From Anaerococcus jeddahensis (GTDB lineage Bacteria > Bacillota > Clostridia > Tissierellales > Peptoniphilaceae): a DNA stretch of 64,000 bases. The position numbers and the translations under genes are program-made. Below, piece by piece: positions 1-9,086 of this stretch. Positions within the stretch are counted from its first letter, which is position 1, and each line of letters starts with the position of its first letter. The stretch is taken from contig NZ_CWHU01000005.1 in NCBI RefSeq assembly GCF_001182725.1, positions 558,001 through 622,000 of the forward strand, given 5' to 3'. The notes under the pieces are model-generated. The model had not been told where the DNA came from and did not search any database. It was given only the letters and a program-made list of their open reading frames with translations.

Positions 1-15
1 AAAGCGTTCTTTCAT
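1..15 (-). CDS. start of an unidentified minus-strand gene (partial)
   Basis: Only the first five codons (MKERF) lie in the window. An ATG read on the minus strand at 15-13 is preceded by a strong Shine-Dalgarno (AGGAGG at 26-21). Upstream are a consensus promoter and a CsoR-like operator. The operator suggests a gene of copper or sulfur-stress handling, such as a copper ATPase, a copper chaperone or CsoR itself. That is inference from the operator alone, because too little protein is visible to name a family. Confidence 0.6.
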
Positions 16-30
16 TTTACCTCCTAACTA

Positions 31-47
31 ACACCCTGTGGGGGTAT
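31..47 (-). promoter_or_regulatory. CsoR/FrmR-type operator candidate
   Basis: The 17 bases ACACCCTGTGGGGGTAT form an imperfect inverted repeat (ACACCC / GGGTAT arms around a G-rich centre). They resemble the ATACCC...GGGGGTAT operators bound by CsoR-family copper repressors in Bacillota. The site lies between the predicted transcription start of the minus-strand gene and its ribosome binding site, a position suited to repression. Assignment rests on motif similarity only. Confidence 0.45.
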
Positions 48-55
48 CTATTTTT

Positions 56-83
56 ATTATATTGCTAAATTAATTTTTGTAAA
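56..83 (-). promoter_or_regulatory. promoter of the left-edge minus-strand gene
   Basis: Read on the minus strand, the -35 box is TTTACA (83-78) and the -10 box is a perfect TATAAT (61-56), 16 bp apart. Transcription should start near 49, just before the CsoR-like operator. Confidence 0.6.
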
Positions 84-128
84 GAAAAAATATTTTTTTA
101 TGGGTAAAAAATTAATAAGGAGAAAAAA

Positions 129-395
129 ATGAAAAGATATAATATGATTTTTAAAGGAAGAGTTCAAGGAGTTGGTTTCAGATACAAATCCTACATGATT
201 GCAAATGAACTTGGACTTACGGGAGATGTTTATAATTTATATGACGGTGATGTCGAAGTAAATGTTCAAGGAAATCAAGAAAAAATAGATATTTTTTTGG
301 ATAGGCTGGCTCACGACAGGTTTATTAGAATTGACGATATAAAAATAAAAGAAAAAGAATTAAAAAATGATGAAAAAGAATTTAAACTTTCATAA
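129..395 (+). CDS. acyP: acylphosphatase
   Basis: This 88-residue protein has the usual acylphosphatase length and hydrolyses carboxyl-phosphate bonds such as those of acetyl phosphate or 1,3-bisphosphoglycerate in the cytosol. The signature GRVQGVGFR (residues 10-18) supplies the phosphate-binding loop and catalytic Arg18. The second motif, GDVYNLYDG, supplies catalytic Asn36. The start is an ATG with AAGGAG eight bases upstream. It is a single-gene unit ending in a terminator shared with the convergent membrane-protein gene. Family assignment is secure; the physiological substrate is unknown. Confidence 0.95.
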   Translation: MKRYNMIFKGRVQGVGFRYKSYMIANELGLTGDVYNLYDGDVEVNVQGNQEKIDIFLDRLAHDRFIRIDDIKIKEKELKNDEKEFKLS

Positions 396-397
396 AA

Positions 398-436
398 AAA
401 TAAGGACGCTTGAAAAACAAGGTCCTTATTTTTTTT
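398..436. terminator. bidirectional terminator, acyP / holin-like gene
   Basis: AAATAAGGAC (398-407) pairs with GTCCTTATTT (422-431). After a bulged G, an inner CTTG/CAAG extends the stem. A-rich and T-rich runs flank both sides, so it can serve both convergent genes. The stop codon of the minus-strand gene lies inside the right arm. Confidence 0.85.
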
Positions 437-767
437 GAAACAAATCTTCTATTACAGGATTTATAATTGCAAGAATTATTGATGCAAAAATTGCAGTAGA
501 AAATGAATCAATCATAGCTCCACTTGATAAGTTGAAGGCTGTTTGTAAAACTATTGCATTCACAATAAAAGAAAATAATCCTAAAGTTATAATAGTTAAG
601 GGAAGTGACAATAGTTTTAAAATTGGTTTTATAATTGCATTAACAAATACTAAAAGTAAAGCAGTAATAATTATAGCTTTATTTTCTGTAAATGATATTC
701 CTGAAAACAAAATATCAAGTATATAAAGACTAATAGCATTTACTAGCCATTGAATTAGTAATTTCAT
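426..767 (-). CDS. small 4-TM membrane protein, phage-holin family 4 (YvlD-like)
   Basis: The product is 113 residues and almost entirely hydrophobic, with four predicted membrane spans at about residues 5-23, 30-48, 55-78 and 85-108. Conserved features are the NAIIKPILKLLSLPLTIITLG block and the late NPVIE. This matches the chromosomal 'phage holin family' proteins related to Bacillus YvlD, which are not tied to a prophage; their molecular role is unsettled. A Shine-Dalgarno (GGAGAA) precedes the ATG. The gene is monocistronic. A ribosome-free ORF on the opposite strand of the same stretch is a shadow. Confidence 0.8.
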   Translation of the reverse strand: MKLLIQWLVNAISLYILDILFSGISFTENKAIIITALLLVFVNAIIKPILKLLSLPLTIITLGLFSFIVNAIVLQTAFNLSSGAMIDSFSTAIFASIILAIINPVIEDLFQKK

Positions 768-825
768 TATTTTTCTCCTTTATTTTTTTATAGATTTTAC
801 AATAAAAATAATTAAATTCAAATTT

Positions 826-876
826 TGATAGAAAATGAATGAAAATGATTGACTTTGGTTGAAGCTGCATTATAAT
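826..876 (+). promoter_or_regulatory. promoter and 10-bp tandem-repeat operator of the DeoR/kinase operon
   Basis: The -35 is TTGACT (849-854) and the -10 is TATAAT (871-876), 16 bp apart. Four consecutive 10-bp units of the form TGATTGAAAA run from 826 to 865 and overlap the -35: TGATAGAAAA, TGAATGAAAA, TGATTGACTT, TGGTTGAAGC. Direct repeats one helical turn apart suit autoregulation by a DeoR-family protein. The start codon at 885 is only eight bases beyond the -10, so the mRNA is probably leaderless. Confidence 0.7.
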
Positions 877-884
877 ATTAGCAA

Positions 885-1574
885 ATGATATTTGAAAAAA
901 GAATTGAAATTATTTTAAACATTTTAAAAAAACAAAGGCAAGTTTCTAATAAGTATTTAATAACAAATCTTAATGTTAGCGAATCTACTTTGAGAAGAGA
1001 TTTAGATTATCTCGAAAAAAGGGGTGATATTAAAAGAGTTCATGGTGGAGCAGTACTTGCAAATATTGAGTTTGAAGAAAAATCTTATGATAAAAACGTT
1101 GTGTCAAATATTGAAAGTAAAATAAAAATCGCTCAAAAAGCTTCAAAAGAAATTTTTAATAGTAAATATATTTATTTGGACGCAGGTACCACTGTAAATC
1201 AAATTATAGATTATTTACCAAAAGATTCTGTTGTAATAACAAATGGAATTATGCATTTAGAAAAACTCGCAAAAAATAATATCAAAACAATTTTTCTAGG
1301 CGGAAATATTAAAAACAAAACAAATGCAGTAATCGGTGAGCAAGCTTTGGAAAATTTATTAAAGTATAATTTCGACTTATGTTTCATCGGAGCAAATGGT
1401 TATTGTGATGGAGAATTTACAACTCACGATCCAGACGAAGCAATAATCAAAAATACTGCGATAAAAAGATCGAAAAGATCAATAATGTTAATAGATAAAT
1501 CAAAATTTGGAAAAGTTTATTTTTCTAAAATATGTGACATAGAAGATGTAGATTTAATAAGGGAGGATTCATGA
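885..1574 (+). CDS. DeoR/GlpR-family transcriptional regulator (FruR-like)
   Basis: A 229-residue DeoR-family regulator. An N-terminal winged helix-turn-helix spans about residues 5-57 (SESTLRRDLDYLEKRGDIKR, then the family's VHGGA). The C-terminal sugar-phosphate sensor carries DAGTT at residues 99-103 and a later IGANG. These proteins sense a phosphorylated sugar and control the neighbouring catabolic gene. It overlaps the next gene by 4 bp (ATGA), so the two are translationally coupled and the inducer is probably the kinase's substrate, such as fructose 1-phosphate. The ATG at 885 gives the normal family N-terminus but has no Shine-Dalgarno. Confidence 0.9.
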   Translation: MIFEKRIEIILNILKKQRQVSNKYLITNLNVSESTLRRDLDYLEKRGDIKRVHGGAVLANIEFEEKSYDKNVVSNIESKIKIAQKASKEIFNSKYIYLDAGTTVNQIIDYLPKDSVVITNGIMHLEKLAKNNIKTIFLGGNIKNKTNAVIGEQALENLLKYNFDLCFIGANGYCDGEFTTHDPDEAIIKNTAIKRSKRSIMLIDKSKFGKVYFSKICDIEDVDLIREDS

Positions 1575-2485
1575 TTTATACGCTAACTTTAAATCCATCT
1601 ATTGATTATGTTCTAAGAATTTATAAGTTTGATGATGGACAAACTATAAGAAGTAAAAGTGAAGAAAAATATCCTGGTGGAAAGGGAATCATGGTTTCCA
1701 AACTTTTAAAAAATCTTGGAGAAAATTCTGTAAATATTGGTTTTTTGGGTGGTTTTACAGGTGAATTTATTAAAAATAAATTAGAAAATTTAGGAATTGA
1801 TGAAGAATTTACAAAAATTTCTGATGACTCTAGAATAAATGTAAAACTAAAATATGAAAAAGAAACCGAGATTAATGCTCAAGGACCTGAGATTAAAGAA
1901 GAAGAGATTGAAGATTTTTTAAATTATTTGGATAATCTAGAAGAAGATGATTTTGTAATAATCTCAGGCTCAATTCCAAAATCCTTGGGAGATGATTTTT
2001 ACAGGGTTATTGTGAATTTGCTTGAAATGGAGAATGTTAGATTTGCCCTTGATACATCTGGCAAAAAATTATTTAATCTTTCATCTTACAAACCATTTTT
2101 GGTAAAGCCGAACAGGGATGAACTTAGTGAAATTTTTGAAGATGAAATTGATAGTGACGAAAAAATTGTGAAATATGCAAGAAAATTAATTGACCAAGGA
2201 GCAGAAAATGTAATTGTTTCTCTTGGAAAAGATGGGTCAATCTTTATCGATAACAGTATTGCATATAAGGCAAAACCAATTGAAGGAAAATTAATTAATT
2301 CTGTAGGAAGCGGAGATAGCATGGTTGCTGGATATATTTATGGATATATGAAAGGACTTTCAAAACTTGATTCATATAAACTTGCAATTGCTTGTGGAAG
2401 TGCAACAGCCTTTAGTCCAGATATTGCAGAAAAAGAATTGATTTATAAAATACTCGAGAAAGTTGAAGTTGAAGAATGGAAATAA
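1571..2485 (+). CDS. fruK: PfkB-family 1-phosphofructokinase (or tagatose-6-phosphate kinase)
   Basis: A 304-residue PfkB-type kinase that would phosphorylate fructose 1-phosphate to fructose 1,6-bisphosphate in the cytosol. It shows the N-terminal NPSIDY, the glycine motif PGGKGIMVSKLL (residues 35-46), and GSGDSMVAG near residues 246-254 with Asp249 as catalytic base. It is coupled to the DeoR regulator upstream. No fructose PTS transporter (FruA) follows; a terminator comes at once. LacC-type tagatose-6-phosphate kinases are close relatives, so exact substrate is inference from the regulator partner. Confidence 0.85.
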   Translation: MIYTLTLNPSIDYVLRIYKFDDGQTIRSKSEEKYPGGKGIMVSKLLKNLGENSVNIGFLGGFTGEFIKNKLENLGIDEEFTKISDDSRINVKLKYEKETEINAQGPEIKEEEIEDFLNYLDNLEEDDFVIISGSIPKSLGDDFYRVIVNLLEMENVRFALDTSGKKLFNLSSYKPFLVKPNRDELSEIFEDEIDSDEKIVKYARKLIDQGAENVIVSLGKDGSIFIDNSIAYKAKPIEGKLINSVGSGDSMVAGYIYGYMKGLSKLDSYKLAIACGSATAFSPDIAEKELIYKILEKVEVEEWK

Positions 2486-2537
2486 AAGATTTATTAAAAA
2501 GAAAATTATAAATCAATAAACTTAATTTTAAAATATT

Positions 2538-2567
2538 CACCAGCTTAATTTTAAGTTGGTGTTTTTT
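2538..2567 (+). terminator. terminator after fruK
   Basis: CACCAGCTTAA (2538-2548) pairs with TTAAGTTGGTG (2551-2561) with one G-U pair, followed by T6. Confidence 0.85.
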
Positions 2568-2609
2568 AATTGGGAAAAATTGGGTATAGGAAGAAAAAGA
2601 GAGGTAAAT

Positions 2610-3980
2610 ATGAAAACATTAGGAAAAGTTATTGAAGAGCAAAAAATATTTTTTAATACGGGCTTAACTAATACTGAAGATTTTAGAAAAAAAGCCTTAA
2701 TAAATTTAAAAAATTCTATAAACAAAAATAAGAATGAAATTTTACATGCCTTAAAAATGGATTTAAATAAATCAGCAACAGAAGCTTATTTTTCTGAAAT
2801 TGCAGGTGCTCACTCAGAAATTGATTTTGCTTTAAAAAATTTATCTAATTGGATGAAAGATAAAAGAGAGATTACAAATATGGAAGCTATGCCTGGAAAA
2901 TCTTTTACAAGATATGAACCTTTGGGTATAACTCTTGTGATTTCTCCTTGGAATTATCCGTTTTTACTTGCGATTGATCCAATAATTAATGCAATAGCAA
3001 GTGGAAATACAGTAATTTTAAAAACTTCAAGAAAGGCAGCCTACACATCAAAAATTATTAAAAAAATTTTGGATAATAATTTTGATAGGTCTTTTATTTA
3101 TTGCGTTGATAACGAAAAAATAAGTCATGACGAGCTTTTATCTTACAAGTATGACCATATATTTTTCACAGGATCTTCAAAAGTTGGAAGAATTATAATG
3201 AAAAAAGCAAGTGAAAATTTGACCAAAGTTACACTTGAACTTGGTGGCAAATCTCCTTGTATTGTTGATGAGAGTGCGAATTTAAAATTTGCTGCAAAAA
3301 GAATTATTTGGGGAAAACTTTTAAATAGCGGTCAAACTTGTGTGGCTCCAGATTATTTATTGGTTCACAAGGATGTGAAAAATGAACTTTTAAGGCTAAT
3401 GAAGCAAGCTATATATGAATTTTTTGGAGATAGGGCTTTAGAAAATCCTGATTATCCAAGAATAATTGACAAAAAAGCTTTAGATAGGCTTGTTTATTTG
3501 ATGGAAGGACAAGATATTTATACTGGAGGACTTTATAATTCAAAAACTTTAAAAATCGAACCAACCATAATAAATAATGTAAATTTTTCAAATAAAATTA
3601 TGGAGGAGGAAATTTTTGGACCAATTCTTCCAGTAATCGAATACGAAGATATTTTTGAAATAATTAAAAAATTACAAAAAATGGATAAACCTCTTTCAAT
3701 GTATATTTTTAGTGAAGATCAAGACCATATTGATAGACTTACTTATGATTTATCATCTGGTGGAGTATGTATTAATGATACAATAATGCATTTAACAAAC
3801 CCAAATCTAGAATTTGGAGGAGTTGGAGAAAGTGGAATGGGAGGATATCATGGTAAATTTGGCTTTATGAATTTTTCAAATAGAAAATCTATAATGATTA
3901 GGTCAAATAATATCGATATAAAAATAAAATATCCACCATATTCAAAAGGCCAAGAAAAAATAATTAAAAAAATTTTTTAA
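2610..3980 (+). CDS. aldehyde dehydrogenase family protein (class-3 type)
   Basis: A 456-residue NAD(P)+-dependent aldehyde dehydrogenase. The general base is Glu210 in LELGGKSP, and the catalytic nucleophile is Cys244 in NSGQTCVAPDY. The IFGPILPV and late GESGMGGYHG blocks are also present. Its length and short C-terminus fit the ALDH3/YwdH group that oxidises medium-chain or aromatic aldehydes. I start at 2610 because GAGAGG precedes that ATG; the longer reading from 2556 would begin inside the preceding terminator. Monocistronic. The real aldehyde substrate cannot be read from sequence. Confidence 0.9.
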   Translation: MKTLGKVIEEQKIFFNTGLTNTEDFRKKALINLKNSINKNKNEILHALKMDLNKSATEAYFSEIAGAHSEIDFALKNLSNWMKDKREITNMEAMPGKSFTRYEPLGITLVISPWNYPFLLAIDPIINAIASGNTVILKTSRKAAYTSKIIKKILDNNFDRSFIYCVDNEKISHDELLSYKYDHIFFTGSSKVGRIIMKKASENLTKVTLELGGKSPCIVDESANLKFAAKRIIWGKLLNSGQTCVAPDYLLVHKDVKNELLRLMKQAIYEFFGDRALENPDYPRIIDKKALDRLVYLMEGQDIYTGGLYNSKTLKIEPTIINNVNFSNKIMEEEIFGPILPVIEYEDIFEIIKKLQKMDKPLSMYIFSEDQDHIDRLTYDLSSGGVCINDTIMHLTNPNLEFGGVGESGMGGYHGKFGFMNFSNRKSIMIRSNNIDIKIKYPPYSKGQEKIIKKIF

Positions 3981-3985
3981 ATGAG

Positions 3986-4016
3986 AATCCTAATTTATTA
4001 GGATTTTTATTTTTTT
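3986..4016 (+). terminator. terminator after the aldehyde dehydrogenase
   Basis: AATCCTAA (3986-3993) and TTAGGATT (3998-4005) form a perfect 8-bp stem with a TTTA loop, followed by a T-rich tract. Confidence 0.8.
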
Positions 4017-4034
4017 GCTTTTTATTTTAATTTA

Positions 4035-4062
4035 TTGAAGAAAAATTTTACAAAAGTATAAT
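4035..4062 (+). promoter_or_regulatory. promoter of dnaG-rpoD
   Basis: TTGAAG (4035-4040) and TATAAT (4057-4062) are separated by 16 bp, ahead of the dnaG ribosome binding site AAGGGGTGG. Confidence 0.65.
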
Positions 4063-4087
4063 AGGGTTTATATCAAGGGGTGGTTTA

Positions 4088-5758
4088 ATGGTGTTTATAT
4101 CTGATGAGAAAAAAAATCAAATTTTAGAAAATTCAGATATTGTGGCAATTATTGGTGATTATGTAGATTTAAAAAAATCTGGTAACTCCTATAAGGGGTT
4201 GTGTCCTTTTCACAACGAAAAGACACCATCTTTTACAGTTGATGACAAGAAACAATTATTTCATTGCTTCGGTTGTGGCGAAGGCGGTGATGTTGTTTCT
4301 TTTATTATGCACAAAGAAGGACTTTCCTATATTGATGCCATGAAATATTTGGCAAACAAGGCCGGCATAAAACTTGATGATTCAAAATCTTCAAAGGAAA
4401 ATAAAATTTTAAATAGGTATTTTGATATTAACAAAGATATTATGATGTATTTTTACAAAAATTTATTGACTGATAAGGCTGGACAAATTTATTTGAAAAA
4501 TAGGGGCTTTAGGTCAAATATTGTAAATACCTTTATGTTGGGTTTTGCTAAAAATTCTTGGGATGACTTATTAAATTATGTAAAAAAGAAAGATTATCTG
4601 CTGGATGATATTGAAAATTTGGGCTTAATTAAAAAATCTCAAAACGGAAAATATTATGATAAGTATAGAAATAGGTTGATTTTTCCAATTATAAATCACT
4701 ATGGAAAAGTGATTGGCTTTGGTGGAAGAAGTATAGATTCAACCATGCCAAAATATTTAAATTCACCAGAAAGTCAAGTTTTTAAAAAAAGATATAACCT
4801 TTACGGTTTAAATATTTTTAAAAAACAGGCAAGTAAGGATATTATTTTGGTTGAAGGTTATATGGATGTAATTGGTTTAAACAATCAAGGAATTGACCAA
4901 GCTGTTGCAAGCCTTGGAACAAGTCTTACAAATGATCAGGCAAAACTTTTGAAAAGATATGCCAAAAATGTTTATATTTGCTATGACGAGGACAATGCAG
5001 GAATTAAAGCAACTGATAGGGCAATCGAAATACTTTTAGATGAAGGTATAAAACCAAATATTATTTCTCTAGAAAAGGGCCTTGATCCTGACGATTTTGT
5101 AAAAAAATATGGAAGAGATGCCTTTTTAAAAAAGATGGATGTGGCTAGTGATGTTTATAATTACAAGTACAATAAAATTCTGGACTTGTATGCAAAAAGT
5201 AAGGATAATGAGAAATTTGAAAAATTAAATTTATTTATCGAATTTTTGGCATCAATCAAGTCAGATCTTACTAGAGAAATTTTCATAAATAATGTAAGCA
5301 AACTGTTTGATATAGATAAAGCTACTTTAAAAGAATCTGTCTTAAAGTATAATGATAACTACAAAAAGACTCATAAAAATAATAAAGAAAATTTTTCTAA
5401 TGATAATAATTTTAAAAATTACAACCAAAAACAAAAAATAATTGTCGAAAGAAAAAATTATGAAATTCCAATTAATGAACTTGAAACTTTAAGATTGTAT
5501 TTAAATCAAAGAGATGATTATAAGGAATTTGAAGATTTTTTCGATCAAGTATTGGTTGATGATAGATTAAAAAAAATAAAAGCATATATTGATAAAAATG
5601 GATTTGATAGGATAAGTGAAAATTTTTCAAATGATTATCAATTTATAATAGATTATATTAAAACTAAGTCAAATAAAATATTAGCTTATGAATTGAAAGA
5701 AAAAATCAATCTAGAAAATAGAAGAAAACTTTTGGAAAAGTTGAAAAATAGAGACTAA
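4088..5758 (+). CDS. dnaG: DNA primase
   Basis: A 556-residue primase that makes the RNA primers for replication. The N-terminal CHC2 zinc finger has Cys39, His42, Cys60 and Cys63 ([13 protein letters not shown] ... FHCFGCG). The Toprim core has the catalytic Glu in [11 protein letters not shown] (about residue 255) and the metal-binding DEDNAG near residue 300. The C-terminal helicase-binding region is asparagine- and lysine-rich and poorly conserved, giving a protein slightly shorter than B. subtilis DnaG. It heads a dnaG-rpoD macromolecular-synthesis operon without rpsU. Start chosen by the AAGGGG Shine-Dalgarno. Confidence 0.97.
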   Translation: MVFISDEKKNQILENSDIVAIIGDYVDLKKSGNSYKGLCPFHNEKTPSFTVDDKKQLFHCFGCGEGGDVVSFIMHKEGLSYIDAMKYLANKAGIKLDDSKSSKENKILNRYFDINKDIMMYFYKNLLTDKAGQIYLKNRGFRSNIVNTFMLGFAKNSWDDLLNYVKKKDYLLDDIENLGLIKKSQNGKYYDKYRNRLIFPIINHYGKVIGFGGRSIDSTMPKYLNSPESQVFKKRYNLYGLNIFKKQASKDIILVEGYMDVIGLNNQGIDQAVASLGTSLTNDQAKLLKRYAKNVYICYDEDNAGIKATDRAIEILLDEGIKPNIISLEKGLDPDDFVKKYGRDAFLKKMDVASDVYNYKYNKILDLYAKSKDNEKFEKLNLFIEFLASIKSDLTREIFINNVSKLFDIDKATLKESVLKYNDNYKKTHKNNKENFSNDNNFKNYNQKQKIIVERKNYEIPINELETLRLYLNQRDDYKEFEDFFDQVLVDDRLKKIKAYIDKNGFDRISENFSNDYQFIIDYIKTKSNKILAYELKEKINLENRRKLLEKLKNRD

Positions 5759-5784
5759 TCACTTCAAAGCTGGAGGGGAGACTT

Positions 5785-7641
5785 ATGACAAGTGATAACG
5801 AGAAAATGCTAGAGGATGATCTTCTTAGAGAAATTATAGATGAATTTAAATCTATAAGTGAATCTCAAGACGGTGTTGTAACATACAAACAAGTTTACAC
5901 CTTTGAGAGTTTTAAAGAAATGGAAGATGAAAGCAAAAAATATGTTATAGGCCAAATTATATCCAATGGAATAGAGATTGTTGAAGAACAAAGAACTGTC
6001 TTAGACGAAGACGAAGAAGTAGAAATAGATGAAGATGAAGATATATTAGATGATATAGAAGATGAGGACGAAGATTTTTCTGACGAAAAACTTGAAGATC
6101 ACATGAAAAAGGTCTATCATAAGCAAAAGTTAGAAAAAAAACTTATTCAAGATGATACAATTACTGGTTTAAAATTAGATGATCCAGTAAAAATGTATTT
6201 AAAAGAAATTGGTAAGGTTAAGCTTTTGGATGCTCATGAAGAAATATTTTTGGCAAAAAAAATGGAGTTAGGTGATATTGCTTTTAGGAGTAAAAGCGGC
6301 AAAAAACTTACCAAACAAAACAAAATAAAACTAGCTTTGGATATTTTTTATGGCGATGTTTCCCTAACTATACTTGGAGCAAATCAGTTAATTTTGGATA
6401 ATAAAGAATTTGATGAGGAAACAAAAACAAATCTTAAGTCTTTAATAGAAATTGGTCATCAATTTGAAAATATGTTAAATCAAGAATTAACAGAAGATCA
6501 ATTAGAGGCTATAAGATCTAAAATTTTAATTTGTAATATAGCTCAAAAATCTATAGCTGATAAAGAATTAAGCGAAAAAGAAGCAAATATTTTGTGTGAT
6601 TTGTTTGATAATTTTGGAAACTTGGTTGCAACAAAAGAATCTGATGATATTGTATCATTAATTTATTTGGCCTTTTCAGACCTTTACAAAAAGGGTGCAG
6701 AAAATGAAATTTTAAAAACCAATGACAAATTATTAATAAATGATTTAATTAATTTTTCAAATAAGGCAAAACAAGTTTATGATTACAAGGCTTTATCAGA
6801 AACAAGCATAAAAGATTTGGAAAGATTTGCAAAAACAAAAAATCTTTGCAATAAAATTTTTGAAGATCATGGATTTGATGCAGATGATATAAAAAGATTA
6901 AATAGGGCAATTTTTGATGCAAATAGGGCAAAACAAAAATTGGCTGAAACAAACTTAAGACTTGTTGTATCAATTGCAAAAAAATATGTGGGTCGTGGCA
7001 TGAGCTTTTTGGATTTGATCCAAGAAGGAAATATGGGCTTGATGAAAGCTGTAGACAAGTACGACTATAATAGAGGATTTAAATTTTCAACCTATGCAAC
7101 TTGGTGGATAAGACAAGCTATAACAAGAGCAATCGCCGACCAAGCAAGAACAATAAGAATTCCTGTTCACATGGTTGAAACTATAAATAAATTAGTTAGA
7201 ATTCAAAGACAATTAGTTCAAGATTTAGGACGAGATCCATCAAATGAAGAAATTGCTGAGCAAATGGGAATTGAAGTTGAAAAGGTTCAAGAAATCAGAA
7301 AAATTGCCCAAGAACCAGTAAGCTTGGAAACACCAATTGGGGAAGAAGAAGATAGCCATTTGGGAGATTTCATTGAAGATGATACAGCAATAAATCCAGA
7401 TGATGCAGCAAACTATTCAATGCTTAGAGACCAATTAAATGATGTTTTATCATGTCTTGGAGCAAGAGAGAAAAGAGTTTTACAATTAAGATTTGGTCTA
7501 ATTGATGGAACTCCAAGAACTCTTGAAGAAGTTGGAAAAGAATTTGATGTAACACGTGAAAGAATTAGACAAATAGAAGCAAAGGCGTTAAGAAAATTAA
7601 AATCGCCAAATAAGAGTGAATTATTGAAAGACTTTTTATAA
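5785..7641 (+). CDS. rpoD: RNA polymerase primary sigma factor (RpoD/SigA) with a long internal insertion
   Basis: This 618-residue sigma-70 carries a region-1.1-like N-terminus, an Asp/Glu-rich linker (about residues 73-103), region 1.2 (about 127-157, [11 protein letters not shown]), and region 2 from about 381. The latter includes the -10 recognition helix in the [16 protein letters not shown] block. Region 3 spans about 455-530 and region 4 about 555-608 ([20 protein letters not shown]). About 220 residues separate region 1.2 from region 2, a large non-conserved region like that of E. coli sigma-70 and unlike the 371-residue B. subtilis SigA. It has a strong GGAGGGGAG ribosome site after dnaG. 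Confidence 0.97.
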   Translation: MTSDNEKMLEDDLLREIIDEFKSISESQDGVVTYKQVYTFESFKEMEDESKKYVIGQIISNGIEIVEEQRTVLDEDEEVEIDEDEDILDDIEDEDEDFSDEKLEDHMKKVYHKQKLEKKLIQDDTITGLKLDDPVKMYLKEIGKVKLLDAHEEIFLAKKMELGDIAFRSKSGKKLTKQNKIKLALDIFYGDVSLTILGANQLILDNKEFDEETKTNLKSLIEIGHQFENMLNQELTEDQLEAIRSKILICNIAQKSIADKELSEKEANILCDLFDNFGNLVATKESDDIVSLIYLAFSDLYKKGAENEILKTNDKLLINDLINFSNKAKQVYDYKALSETSIKDLERFAKTKNLCNKIFEDHGFDADDIKRLNRAIFDANRAKQKLAETNLRLVVSIAKKYVGRGMSFLDLIQEGNMGLMKAVDKYDYNRGFKFSTYATWWIRQAITRAIADQARTIRIPVHMVETINKLVRIQRQLVQDLGRDPSNEEIAEQMGIEVEKVQEIRKIAQEPVSLETPIGEEEDSHLGDFIEDDTAINPDDAANYSMLRDQLNDVLSCLGAREKRVLQLRFGLIDGTPRTLEEVGKEFDVTRERIRQIEAKALRKLKSPNKSELLKDFL

Positions 7642-7642
7642 A

Positions 7643-8338
7643 ATGAAGATTACTAAAAGATTAGAAAAAATTGCAAATCTAGTCGAAGAAGGTAAAAGCG
7701 TAATTGATATAGGGACTGATCATGGATTGGTCCCTTTATATTTAGCAAAAAATGAAATTTCTAACGATATACTAGCAACGGATATTTCAAAAAAAAGCCT
7801 TCAAAAACTAGAAGACAAATTAGATGAAAATTTAAAAAAAATAATAAGAACAAAAGTTTGTGATGGCCTATATAAGGTAGAAGTAAAAGAAAATCAAATT
7901 GCAATAATTGCAGGCATGGGTGCTGTTACAATACTTGAAATTTTAAATAAAAATATTGAAAAAGTAAGAAAACTTGATTATGTAATTTGTGAAGGAAATA
8001 TAGGCAATGAAAAATTAAGAAAATTTTTAAATGAAAATAATTTTTATATAGATAAAGATTTTCTTATTAAAGATGGTAGAAAGCACTACGATATAATAAG
8101 GTTTAAAAATGGAAAAGATAGGAAATTGTCCCTAGGTGAAATTTATTTTGGAAAATTTATATACCAAGATTTTAACCCATTATTAAAGAAGAGACTGGAG
8201 CAAATTTATAGGAAAAATTTAAAATTTAAGGAAAATATAGAAAAATTCTCAGAAAATAAAGAAGGACTTGACCTAATTGAAGAAAGAATAAAAGCTATAG
8301 AAGAGGTGAAAAATTATGAAGATAAAAGATATAATTAA
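7643..8338 (+). CDS. trmK: tRNA (adenine(22)-N1)-methyltransferase
   Basis: A 231-residue class I SAM-dependent methyltransferase that methylates N1 of A22 in tRNA. Visible motifs are the SAM loop DIGTDHGLVPLYLA (about residues 21-34), the acidic ATDIS strand end, and the family-specific AGMGAVTI near residue 90. The C-terminal part is a helical coiled-coil. The ATG lies one base after the rpoD stop, so it is probably translated by coupling. The rpoD-trmK-nif3 order is common in Bacillota. Confidence 0.92.
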   Translation: MKITKRLEKIANLVEEGKSVIDIGTDHGLVPLYLAKNEISNDILATDISKKSLQKLEDKLDENLKKIIRTKVCDGLYKVEVKENQIAIIAGMGAVTILEILNKNIEKVRKLDYVICEGNIGNEKLRKFLNENNFYIDKDFLIKDGRKHYDIIRFKNGKDRKLSLGEIYFGKFIYQDFNPLLKKRLEQIYRKNLKFKENIEKFSENKEGLDLIEERIKAIEEVKNYEDKRYN

Positions 8339-9083
8339 TTTTTTAGAAAAAAAATTTCCTTTAGACTTACAAGAAGATTGGGATAATTCTGGGCTTCAAA
8401 TTGGAAATATTGAAAATGACCTTAAAAATATCATGATCTCATTGGATCTTGATGATCAAACAATTGAAAAAGCCAAGAAAAAATCATGTAATTTAATAAT
8501 AAACCACCATCCTCTTTTGTTTTCACCAATAAAATCCTTAGATTTTAGAAAAGACTACAGCAAAAAAATAGAAAAATTAATAAAAAATGATATATGTGTC
8601 TATGCTATGCACACAAATTTAGACATTGGAGAAGGTGGAGTTAATGATAATCTAGCTAAAATATTAGAGCTTAAAAAAATTTCTAATCTTGATACAGAAA
8701 ATGAAAAACCAATGGCTAGATTTGGTTTTGTTGATGAAATATCTTCAGCTGATTTTGCAGAATTTGTAAAAGAAAAATTAAAGTGCAAGGGTCTAATACT
8801 TTATGGAAATAAAGATAAAAAAATTAAAAAAGTTGCACTTTGTGGCGGAGCTGGGAGTGAGTTTATTAAAGATGCAATAGATAAAAAGTGCGATTTAATT
8901 CTTACAAGTGATGTTAAATATCATGAGGCCTTGGATAATTACAAAGACATAAATATTATAGATCCAGGACACTTTGCAAGCGAAAATCATGTGATTTATA
9001 TGATTAAAGATTTATTAGAAAATAATTTTGCAACAGGAATTTACACATATTCACAAGAAGATTTTTTTAGGGAATTTTTCTAA
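8316..9083 (+). CDS. Nif3-like dinuclear metal centre protein (YqfO family)
   Basis: A 255-residue Nif3/DUF34 protein. Metal-ligand motifs are NHHPLLFSP (about residues 64-72), MHTNLDIGEGGVND (about 93-106), and the C-terminal DPGHFASEN. Family members form toroidal hexamers with two metal ions per subunit; a GTP cyclohydrolase-like role has been proposed but is not settled. It is the short form, without the inserted PII-like domain of the roughly 370-residue Bacillus homologue. The start overlaps trmK by 23 bp and has a GAGGTG ribosome site. Confidence 0.92.
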   Translation: MKIKDIINFLEKKFPLDLQEDWDNSGLQIGNIENDLKNIMISLDLDDQTIEKAKKKSCNLIINHHPLLFSPIKSLDFRKDYSKKIEKLIKNDICVYAMHTNLDIGEGGVNDNLAKILELKKISNLDTENEKPMARFGFVDEISSADFAEFVKEKLKCKGLILYGNKDKKIKKVALCGGAGSEFIKDAIDKKCDLILTSDVKYHEALDNYKDINIIDPGHFASENHVIYMIKDLLENNFATGIYTYSQEDFFREFF

Positions 9084-9086
9084 ATC

